Shown one piece after another: positions 8,236-15,556 of a DNA stretch of 23,251 nt (its first letter is position 1; every line of letters starts with the position of its first letter). The notes below the pieces were generated by a model. That model was not told the origin of the DNA, ran no database searches, and saw nothing but the letters and a program-made list of their open reading frames with translations. Origin of the DNA: JANRJY01 sp033763735 (lineage in GTDB: Bacteria > Bacteroidota > Bacteroidia > Cytophagales > UBA9547); assembly GCA_033763735.1 (NCBI GenBank), contig JANRJY010000057.1, positions 1-23,251 on the forward strand, read 5' to 3'. The position numbers and the translations under genes are program-made.

Positions 8236-11200
8236 ATGAATATAAGTACAAATAACATGGATAAGTTGAAAATGCACAATGCCTTAAGTTGGCTATGGGT
8301 GTTGATCTTGGCATGCATACTACAATTTGCAACAACCATATCAACATTCGCCCAAAAAAGCCAGGGTATTGGAACCGATACCCCTAACAAAAGAGCTATT
8401 TTGGATATTTCTGTCCCCAATCCTACGACTGATCCACAGGGTGTTTTATTGCCCCGTTTAACAACTGCACAACGCAATGCATTGGGTGCTACTTTGGGCG
8501 TTTCTGATAATGGAATGGGTGTATATGATACGGACTTAAAGTCATTTTACATTTGGAATGGTTCAGGTAGTTGGGATAAGGCAGGAACTTTAAGCACAAG
8601 CATTGTTGGATTAGGCGGATTAGTAATTTCACAATCAGGGGCAGCATTTACTATAGATGGCGCTTCCCTTCAATCTCCATGGTTAAAAAACGGCCAATCT
8701 ATCTATTACAATACTAGTTTTGTTGGTATTGGAACGCCTACACCTTCCCATAAACTTACATTAGAAGGAAATGCTACAGAACAACCAATTGTTAAATTAA
8801 GAAGAACCGTTGGAAATGCATCTGTCGTAACGATGTATGAACCTGAAACAGTAGCGGCTGCAAGTCCTATTTGGATTTCTGGGATTGTTCAAAACACCTA
8901 CGGATATCAAATATCAAGTATGACCACTGGTGCAGCTACTCCTCGTTTATTTATTGACCAAACAGGGTTGCTGGGTATTGGAACAACTACACCTGGAGCT
9001 AATCTTGATCTTGTAGGAACTGCTCGCTTAAGAACATATTCGGTTACTGGTTCTCTGCTGACTGTAGACGGATCAGGTAATTTGGGGATGGGTAGTCTTT
9101 CTTCTATTAAAGATAATCGTTGGGAAGATTTTAATCCTTCTCGATTCTATACGATGAGTTTCGTGGGTGTGGGAACAACAGTACCTAATTACCCATTTCA
9201 TTTACTCGCAGCTAGTGCTGATGACAAGGCGATATATGTGGTTAAGGATGTTTCCGGAGCTAGTAACACCCAATCTGCTTTTAGTGCTATTTTTAGTGGA
9301 GTTCCGAGTGGAGGTATGAAAATAGGATACGAAAGTTACGTAACTCCAACCGCCGGCGAGGCAGTTCGTGGTATGTCTTCTACTATTCTTAACAACACAA
9401 GCGGGAATATTATGACTGCTGCTTATTCATACATTACAAACAATACTGCAGGTCAATCAAGAGCCTTTGAAGCTTCAAACGATGGTTCGGGTTCCGGTAA
9501 TCACATAGGCATGCTTATTTCTGATCAATCAACTGGTACAGGAGAAAGATATGGTTTATTTTCCAACTTAACTGGAGTTGGGGGCGGTACTAATTATGCT
9601 GTTTATGGTAGAGCCGTGGGAAGTACTCTAGGTAATTATGCTGGTTATTTTGATGACGGAGCAGTTTATATTAAAAGCTTTACTGGAATAAATGTACCAA
9701 ACCCTACAACATATTTGGATGTGAATGGAAGTATTCGATTACGAACATACAATACTCCTGGTGCATTTCTTACTGTGGATGGTGTTGGAAATGTAGGAAT
9801 GGGGATTATTGCAAGTACTCCAAATTACTGGACAGTTAGTGGAAATAATATAGGTCCGCAAAACACAGACCAATCCATAAATATTGGATCATTTTCAGGT
9901 TCATACTTGATTCAAAATGTAAAAGCAGTTTCTATGACTAGTAATGGAGACATATTTTTAGGTAACACTGGTAATCCATCCTCAACAGGGTTTAATAATA
10001 TTTTAATTGGGAACGGTAATTCAAACATTTCTACTTCAAATTCTATTATTGCTATTGGTCCGGGTGCAGGACAAGCGGCAAATGGTACTCATAATAGTAT
10101 ATATATAGGTAACAATGCAGGAAATGTCAATCCAACTACTGGAAACGTAATGATTGGCCGCGAAGCTGGATTAGTTTCTACTGGTCAAGGCAATGTAGTA
10201 TTAGGAGCCCAAGCGGGTATTAATATGACAAGTGGATATGATAATGTATTGATTGGTGGCGGTGCTGGTTCAGGAATTTCTGGGGGTGGTATAAACATTG
10301 CAATAGGACAACTTTCTGGATTGAATATAGGGGGTGGAACAAATAATATTACTATTGGCAGGCTATCGGGACTATCAACAGTCGGACTTACTAACGCAAT
10401 TGCAATTGGATATTTGACTTCCGTTTCTGGCTCTAATTCTGTATCTATTGGTAACAACATTACTAGTCTGGGTATCAACACAAGTGCGCCCACCACTATG
10501 CTAGATGTCAATGGCGGAGCAAGAATAAGAAGTTTGTCTGTAGCAGGTTCTGTACTTACAGTTGATGGATTAGGTAATATCGGATTAGGAGCCGCAGGTG
10601 CTTCACAATGGTCTAACAATGGCAATTCAATTTTTTATAATACTAGTTTTGTTGGAATAGGTACTACAATACCAGGAGCAAAATTAGATGTATTTTCTAA
10701 CACAAGTAACCAAACAGGGATTCAATCAATAGCAGTAGGAGCAAATAGTTGGGGATTGATTTCTCAAGCTGATGATGCGAATAGCTCAGCCATTTTTGCC
10801 AAATCACAAAATGGAACTGCTATTAATGCTATTGGGGGAAGTTATGGTGGATATTTTCAATTAAGTAGCACTGCTAGCACGGGAACAGCCCTATTTGCCA
10901 TCGCTTCAACATCAGGTATAGCTGCAGACATTCGTGGTCGTATGTTTTTATCAAGCCTTGCAGGAGGTGGAAATCGAATGCTAATGGTTGATAATACTGG
11001 ATTGGTAACTGTGTCAGGTGCTGGTACAAGTGGACAGTGGCAAACTAATGGGCAATCTTTGTATTATAACTCCAGTACTGTAGGTGTTGGAACTACAGCC
11101 CCGGGTACAACTTTCCAAGTTGCAGGCACTTCTAATCCGGGCGTATTTTCTGTTTATAACGCAACCACATCATCAGGTATTCAAGGTGGTATTATCAATA

Positions 11201-13047
11201 TGCGATCAAATAGTTCAAGCCTGTATGCTCCAGGTGCTTTAGCAACTGGCATGTCGTTGGGTACTTTTGGTTTTGTAGGGTATGATGGCGTACAATTTGG
11301 AGCATTTGGTCCAACGGCTGAAATGCGTGCCATGTCAACTCAAGCTTTTGCACCTGGTAATAATGGTACTCGTTTAGTATTTGCCACAACTCCCAACAAC
11401 TCAGCCTCATCTACCGATCGACTAATAATTGATCACGATGGTAAAATATTGATTAATACTACTTCAGGTCCTGCAATGTGGTCAATGAATTCAGGCACTT
11501 CATCAGGTTTGTATCTAACAGGTGCACCCCCTTCCCAAACAGGAGTAGCATTTATTGAAACATACACTTCACAAACTGCTGCATTATTTGTAAGAGCCAA
11601 TTCTTCTAATTCTGTGGCTCTCTATGCTCAGGCAAATGCCCTCAATGGTGCTGCTGTAAATATAACAGCTTCTAATGGCGCTACAGGTGCTACTTTTGAT
11701 ATAACAGGCTCAGGAACAGGTATGTCTGTACAAATGCAAGATGTAACATCCACAGCAACCGGAATAAGTATCCAAACGATTTCAACTAATTCTGGTGCTT
11801 ATGCGATACAAACAAGTGGTCCTGGTAAAGCTCAATTTGGCTACTTGAGTCCGGGAGGTGCTGTTTATGCAGATAATTCAGGTACGTTATATGTTACAAC
11901 CTCAGGAGGAGCTGGGGGTGTTATATGGACTTTATCTGGAAGTAATATAACTGCAACAAATACAAACAACAATGTAGGAATAGGCATCTCTTCTCCAAGT
12001 GCCAAGTTACATGTTTCAAATAATAACCCTAGTATTGCTGCATTACAAATTGATGCAAATAGCTCAGTTACAGGATTTTTATTTAATTATAATGGTACCT
12101 CAACAGGTTCTATTTTTAATGCTAATTCAGCAAATGCTGTAGCTCTCAGTATAAACGCAAATAATAATAACTATAATGGAGCTTTACAGGTGAATAATAA
12201 TGCTAGTGGACCCTCTATTTTTGCAACAAATGGTGGTAATGGTCCTGCTGCCAAATTCGAAACAAACAATAATAGTCCTGCTTTATCAGTTCAATCAAAC
12301 ATAGGGTCCACCAACGGGGCTGCCTCTTTTATGAATTTTAATACTTCTGTTGCAGGAGCTGTAGTAAATATTAGCAACAACAGTACATTTACTGGGGCCA
12401 ATGGATTATCAATAAATATGGCGAATGCTACCCAAACTGGTTTAGTAATCAATGGTCGAATGGCTAATAATGGAATTGCTTCTTTTAATAACCCTTCTGC
12501 TACATACCCAGTTGCTGTTGATCCTTCTGGCACATTTTATATTAACACTTTATTAGGTAGTGGTGGCGCTTTCACAGTTTCAGGTACCAATGCGGGGTTG
12601 AATGTGTCTGGTAATTTAAGTATCGGTACTACAGGTACACCAAAAAGCAAATTGCAAGTTAATGGTGAAATTGGTTTGGGTGATGGTGGTAATATTAACA
12701 ACAATGCAGTTGTAGTTTACCTTTTTAACTCAGGTCCTGCTTCATCAGTGGGAGATATCGTAGTTGTCGGTACTTCTGATGATTCTTTTCAAAGAACCAC
12801 CACTGCTTCTAACAACGCTGCTATTGGAGTTTTGACAGAGAACTGCAATGCTTCCTCAGTTTGCAAAGTTGCGGTTGCAGGTATTGTCAATGTTAATATT
12901 GTTGGTGGAGCAACCCGAGGACAACATTGTGTTACTTCTACAACAGCAGGTGCAGCTTCGTCAGTTGGAGTTCCTAACGTTGGTGCTAGTATTGGCGTGT
13001 TTTTACAAACAACAGCAGGTTCAGTAGCTCGAGTATTATTGCGTTAA
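8236..13047 (+). CDS. Giant secreted fibre/adhesin-like protein, second full paralogue (1603 aa)
   Basis: A hydrophobic leader (LSWLWVLILACILQF) ends at TFA|QK, residue 39. Met8 or Met13 are possible starts that would give a more typical 27-32-residue signal peptide. The N-cap (GIGTDTPNKRAILDI, GVLLPRL, GVYDTDLKSFYIWNG) matches the 2421-aa neighbour. About six cassettes follow (for example SLLTVDGSGNLGMG and SVLTVDGLGNIGLG, with SQW and VGIGTT linkers). A YadA-head-like block covers residues about 587-745. Residues about 1030-1420 are low-charge, Asn/Ser/Ala-rich, with loose repeats of the form GPA....NN.PAL.V. The C-terminus (about 1480-1603) is unlike the neighbours' tips. It is a compact Val/Gly-rich domain with three cysteines (NCNASSVC, QHC) ending in VARVLLR. 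No S74, T9SS or membrane-anchor signal is seen. Likely a surface fibre with its own tip; the function is inferred. Confidence 0.9.
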   Translation: MNISTNNMDKLKMHNALSWLWVLILACILQFATTISTFAQKSQGIGTDTPNKRAILDISVPNPTTDPQGVLLPRLTTAQRNALGATLGVSDNGMGVYDTDLKSFYIWNGSGSWDKAGTLSTSIVGLGGLVISQSGAAFTIDGASLQSPWLKNGQSIYYNTSFVGIGTPTPSHKLTLEGNATEQPIVKLRRTVGNASVVTMYEPETVAAASPIWISGIVQNTYGYQISSMTTGAATPRLFIDQTGLLGIGTTTPGANLDLVGTARLRTYSVTGSLLTVDGSGNLGMGSLSSIKDNRWEDFNPSRFYTMSFVGVGTTVPNYPFHLLAASADDKAIYVVKDVSGASNTQSAFSAIFSGVPSGGMKIGYESYVTPTAGEAVRGMSSTILNNTSGNIMTAAYSYITNNTAGQSRAFEASNDGSGSGNHIGMLISDQSTGTGERYGLFSNLTGVGGGTNYAVYGRAVGSTLGNYAGYFDDGAVYIKSFTGINVPNPTTYLDVNGSIRLRTYNTPGAFLTVDGVGNVGMGIIASTPNYWTVSGNNIGPQNTDQSINIGSFSGSYLIQNVKAVSMTSNGDIFLGNTGNPSSTGFNNILIGNGNSNISTSNSIIAIGPGAGQAANGTHNSIYIGNNAGNVNPTTGNVMIGREAGLVSTGQGNVVLGAQAGINMTSGYDNVLIGGGAGSGISGGGINIAIGQLSGLNIGGGTNNITIGRLSGLSTVGLTNAIAIGYLTSVSGSNSVSIGNNITSLGINTSAPTTMLDVNGGARIRSLSVAGSVLTVDGLGNIGLGAAGASQWSNNGNSIFYNTSFVGIGTTIPGAKLDVFSNTSNQTGIQSIAVGANSWGLISQADDANSSAIFAKSQNGTAINAIGGSYGGYFQLSSTASTGTALFAIASTSGIAADIRGRMFLSSLAGGGNRMLMVDNTGLVTVSGAGTSGQWQTNGQSLYYNSSTVGVGTTAPGTTFQVAGTSNPGVFSVYNATTSSGIQGGIINMRSNSSSLYAPGALATGMSLGTFGFVGYDGVQFGAFGPTAEMRAMSTQAFAPGNNGTRLVFATTPNNSASSTDRLIIDHDGKILINTTSGPAMWSMNSGTSSGLYLTGAPPSQTGVAFIETYTSQTAALFVRANSSNSVALYAQANALNGAAVNITASNGATGATFDITGSGTGMSVQMQDVTSTATGISIQTISTNSGAYAIQTSGPGKAQFGYLSPGGAVYADNSGTLYVTTSGGAGGVIWTLSGSNITATNTNNNVGIGISSPSAKLHVSNNNPSIAALQIDANSSVTGFLFNYNGTSTGSIFNANSANAVALSINANNNNYNGALQVNNNASGPSIFATNGGNGPAAKFETNNNSPALSVQSNIGSTNGAASFMNFNTSVAGAVVNISNNSTFTGANGLSINMANATQTGLVINGRMANNGIASFNNPSATYPVAVDPSGTFYINTLLGSGGAFTVSGTNAGLNVSGNLSIGTTGTPKSKLQVNGEIGLGDGGNINNNAVVVYLFNSGPASSVGDIVVVGTSDDSFQRTTTASNNAAIGVLTENCNASSVCKVAVAGIVNVNIVGGATRGQHCVTSTTAGAASSVGVPNVGASIGVFLQTTAGSVARVLLR
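9994..10470 (+). repeat. YadA-head-like repeat block in the 1603-aa gene
   Basis: This encodes a run of short units with N..(I/V/L)(I/L)G or IAIG cores (NILIGNGNS, IIAIGPGAG, SIYIGNNAG, NVMIGREAG, NVVLGAQAG, NVLIGGGAG, NIAIGQLSG, NITIGRLSG). The spacing is about 16-19 residues, less regular than in the 2421-aa gene. It ends with NAIAIGYL and SVSIGNNI before the next cassette. Confidence 0.75.
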
Positions 13048-13065
13048 ACTAATTTTGATTATCCG

Positions 13066-14289
13066 ATGAAACTCATTAATTACATATTGGTTTTTTTGCG
13101 AAATATAATCCATGTGCGATTTACGATTTACGATTTACGATTTTTGAATTACTCACCTCTCACTACTCATGTCTCGCGTCTCATTTCTCACCTCTCTCCG
13201 CCTTTAATTAATCCAAAGTCCAAAATTCAAAATTTATCATTTAATATTCATTATTTAACATTCCTACTTACATTTATCATTTATCATTTATCATTTACCA
13301 TTGTTCATGCGCAAGCAGGCAACCCCGCCAAACAAGCACCTTTTGCCATAACCAATGCAGGGAATTCAGTAACTGTTAACAATCAAAACTATTCTTGGAG
13401 TGTTGGGGAAGCAATTATTTTCACTGGTGCATATAATACAGGTTTTGCAACACAAGGTTTTCATCAGCCTATGATATGTAAAGTAATTCCAACTATTGTG
13501 GAAACAAACCAAACAAATTGTTTTGCTCCTTATACATTAACAGTTGCCAAAGGTTTTTCAAAGTATCAATGGTTTATTGGCAAAAGCACTATTGCAAATG
13601 GTCGTTCTGAAGTTTATTTGCCAATTAAAAATGGAAAATATTCCGTATTTGTAGGTGATAGTACAGGTTGTTTTTTTACTGCTGCGTCTGTAAATGTAGA
13701 TTTGAATGCCAAAAATATCAAACCTACAGTGGCAGTTTCTGGAATTGTTAATTCTGACACACTTCTTTCATCAAGCAAAGCAGCTACATATCAATGGTAT
13801 ATTATAGGAACAGATGGTGTTCATAGGGCTATTGTAGGTGCTACGGGACAAACATATAAACCAATTTATTTAGGAACGTATTATGTAAAAATAAATACTT
13901 CCGATAATTGTGTAGCATATTCCGACCCATATACGTTAACCAACAATGCAATGGATCCTCTCAACAGATATACATTTGAGTCTACTGATTCAACCATTAT
14001 AATTGAAAAACAAAAACCAATTGAAAAAATCAGCGAACATGTACTCGCAGTGTACCCTAATCCTGCCAGAGGTGATTTTATAAATGTTAAATATCAATCG
14101 CCTGAAAACAATACTGTTACAATGAATTTATACAATGTTTTAGGTTATGTTGTTAGTTCACAAAGTGTTAAAAATGATAAAGGTAAATTTGAAATTAAAT
14201 ACAATAGAAATGACCTTCCTGTTGGAAAATACATACTTAATTTAGTGGATGGCGATAAGAAAATTGTTCAAAGCATTGTCTTTGAATAA
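13066..14289 (+). CDS. T9SS-exported Ig-like surface protein with type A sorting domain and repeat-built leader
   Basis: The C-terminal domain (about 325-407) has VYPNPARGDFINVKY, a central LYNVLGYVV strand and LPVGKYILNLVDGDKKIVQS before the end. This is the pattern of the T9SS type A sorting domain, which directs export across the outer membrane and is removed or replaced by an anchor. After cleavage at about VHA|QA (residue 82), residues 83-140 contain WSVGEAIIFTGAYNTGFATQGF, a motif I know from Bacteroidota T9SS cargo. Two Ig-like, Cys-containing modules follow (about 141-215 and 218-292; YQWFIGK and YQWYIIG, C152/C202 and C282 regions). The leader is anomalous at 82 residues, because codons 17-82 lie in a 7-bp periodic repeat. 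No other ATG exists before residue 100, so the first ATG is the best start. It lies 18 bp after the fibre gene and so is probably co-transcribed. Confidence 0.85.
   Translation: MKLINYILVFLRNIIHVRFTIYDLRFLNYSPLTTHVSRLISHLSPPLINPKSKIQNLSFNIHYLTFLLTFIIYHLSFTIVHAQAGNPAKQAPFAITNAGNSVTVNNQNYSWSVGEAIIFTGAYNTGFATQGFHQPMICKVIPTIVETNQTNCFAPYTLTVAKGFSKYQWFIGKSTIANGRSEVYLPIKNGKYSVFVGDSTGCFFTAASVNVDLNAKNIKPTVAVSGIVNSDTLLSSSKAATYQWYIIGTDGVHRAIVGATGQTYKPIYLGTYYVKINTSDNCVAYSDPYTLTNNAMDPLNRYTFESTDSTIIIEKQKPIEKISEHVLAVYPNPARGDFINVKYQSPENNTVTMNLYNVLGYVVSSQSVKNDKGKFEIKYNRNDLPVGKYILNLVDGDKKIVQSIVFE
13116..13311 (+). repeat. Heptanucleotide repeat array inside the signal-peptide region
   Basis: These 196 bases parse as 28 consecutive 7-mers. 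There are three exact ACGATTT units plus a variant (13116-13143), about seven degenerate TCTCAYN units (13151-13199), CAAAGTC and two CAAAATT (13214-13234), then ATTTATC-type units including three exact TCATTTA (13277-13297). The period is not a multiple of three, yet the frame stays open. The array encodes residues 17-82, ending at the predicted signal-peptidase site. Confidence 0.85.
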
Positions 14290-15331
14290 AAGATTTGCAA
14301 TTTTTTTTCTCAAATCAGGGTTTGCCTTTTTTGCGATTTGTTTGCTTGTTGATTGTGACAAATCAGGGGGTGACATTACTCCTATTATCGAATTTGAAGT
14401 TACGGTGGTTGACACTACCATAGTTAAAGGAGTAGAAACAAAAGTGGATGGACTCACTCCTGCAGGTAATATTTTTATGTTCGATAATTCCACCGATTAC
14501 GACAACGCCATTGTGCAAAGAACTAACATTACAGGTAAAAATTATATTCAGGACTTTCAAAGATTAGATGTTGGAAAATATTATTTCAAAGTTTCAAATC
14601 CGGATATTGATTACTACATATTTGCACTTGCCGAAGATGCTAATAAAAAGCTTAACGTAAGCAACTTCGGAATAAGTGGCAAATTGAACCTCGCCTCTGC
14701 TCGCGGAAAAGGCGTTAAACGTTCAAGATTAATCCTTAAATTATACATACAACCTATTGATGGTAATATTATTTTTTATTCTAATGCTACCAACACATTT
14801 CCATTAACAGTTACCATGACCAATTTTGGGGTCAAAGGAAATTCATCATCACAAGTAATTCCTGTTATTTTCTCGGGTTCCGGAACACCCGATGCTTTGA
14901 GTTTACAAGGCAGTGTACGTTTCCAACGCGATCCGGGTAAGTATGCATATTATGCCAAAAGCAATGATGGTTGTGCTTGGGCAGGCGTAGTCGAACTTTT
15001 TGCAGGTCAGGCAGTTCCAGTCAATTTAAGTAAATGTGAAAATGGCAAGTTGTCATTTTATACATTATCCTCTAATAGTGCTCTTTTGCCGATAACTGTT
15101 ACAATTAATGGTCAAAATTTGGGTGACAAAGAAGTGTCTACGCTAACAAGTTCTATTGCTTCAATGCCCGGATCATGCAATCCAAGTGGCGCGTCTCAAA
15201 TTACATTTAGCAGAGCTTCAGGCAACTATTCGTATTTTGCCCGTTCCGCAGATACCTCTTGTGTGTGGACGGGAAATTTGGATTTAAAAACCGATGACTG
15301 TAGAATAATTGAACTGGTTCAATGTAAATAA
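14249..15331 (+). CDS. Putative lipoprotein with a duplicated Cys-containing beta domain
   Basis: The start at 14249 overlaps the T9SS gene by 41 bp, suggesting translational coupling; a TTG at 14282 is an alternative. The leader has a basic n-region (MAIRKLFKALSLNKR) and a hydrophobic stretch ending LLVDC at Cys36. This is a lipobox-like site with an atypical Asp before the Cys, followed by DKSGGD. Residues about 45-165 look beta-rich (VTVVDTTIVKGVETKV). Residues about 172-263 and 266-359 are two copies of one domain. They share (N/K)(I/L).FY...SN, PLTVTM or PITVTI, a (V/I)(R/T)F.R..G.Y.Y(Y/F)A(K/R)S motif, C.W(A/T)G and a final Cys near the domain end. I do not recognise the family. Its place at the end of the fibre operon suggests an outer-membrane partner or anchor for the exported proteins, which is inference. 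Confidence 0.75.
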   Translation: MAIRKLFKALSLNKRFAIFFLKSGFAFFAICLLVDCDKSGGDITPIIEFEVTVVDTTIVKGVETKVDGLTPAGNIFMFDNSTDYDNAIVQRTNITGKNYIQDFQRLDVGKYYFKVSNPDIDYYIFALAEDANKKLNVSNFGISGKLNLASARGKGVKRSRLILKLYIQPIDGNIIFYSNATNTFPLTVTMTNFGVKGNSSSQVIPVIFSGSGTPDALSLQGSVRFQRDPGKYAYYAKSNDGCAWAGVVELFAGQAVPVNLSKCENGKLSFYTLSSNSALLPITVTINGQNLGDKEVSTLTSSIASMPGSCNPSGASQITFSRASGNYSYFARSADTSCVWTGNLDLKTDDCRIIELVQCK

Positions 15332-15455
15332 ATATAAATATTTGAATATGGTTATAAATTAATTAAAAATAGTATTGATTAAAATTGGTAACAAAAGTCA
15401 TTTATTAATTTTTTATTAATCTGTAAATTAGGCAGTTATTTTTTTGTTGTAATTT

Positions 15456-15481
15456 CATAAAAAAATTGCACTTTTTTTATG
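15456..15481. other. 10-bp perfect inverted repeat upstream of the barrel/SPOR gene
   Basis: CATAAAAAAA (15456-15465) and TTTTTTTATG (15472-15481) pair perfectly across a 6-base TTGCAC centre. It sits in the 225-bp AT-rich gap after the lipoprotein gene and overlaps where a -33 box would be expected. It could be an operator, an A-tract promoter element or a weak terminator for the upstream operon. Confidence 0.5.
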
Positions 15482-15501
15482 AACTATTGCATATCATTTT
15501 A

Positions 15502-15509
15502 TATCTTTG
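15502..15509 (+). promoter_or_regulatory. Putative Bacteroidota -7 box for the barrel/SPOR gene
   Basis: TATCTTTG matches TAnnTTTG, 47 bases before the ATG at 15557. No clear TTTG lies 19-21 bases upstream; the nearest sequence is the right arm of the inverted repeat. The rest of the 15332-15556 gap is AT-rich with nothing else recognised. Confidence 0.5.
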
Positions 15510-15556
15510 ATTGTCGCTAATACTGTCCATACATGTTTGGCACTTAATGAGTTTGA

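Noticed and set aside
8138..8477. Reverse-strand small open frames with peptides such as TSPQPLSLERG across the intergenic gap
   Set aside because: They are read-through of the hairpin repeat plus the antisense of the 1603-aa gene. Such peptides are a known artefact of this repeat family.
1491..12533. Several 67-146-residue open frames antisense or out of frame within the fibre genes
   Set aside because: Low-complexity Gly/Asn/Thr coding DNA leaves other frames open. None has a domain, start context or spacing of its own.
1..13047. Prophage tail-fibre region
   Set aside because: The cassettes resemble tail fibres, but there are no capsid, tail, lysis or integrase genes. Both complete proteins have Sec signal peptides, which phage fibres lack.
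13116..13311. CRISPR array
   Set aside because: Units are 7 bp with no spacers, and the stretch is an open coding frame.
14282..14284. TTG as the true start of the lipoprotein gene
   Set aside because: It is possible, but ATG 14249 gives a basic n-region and overlaps the upstream gene in a coupled arrangement. I kept ATG and note the alternative.
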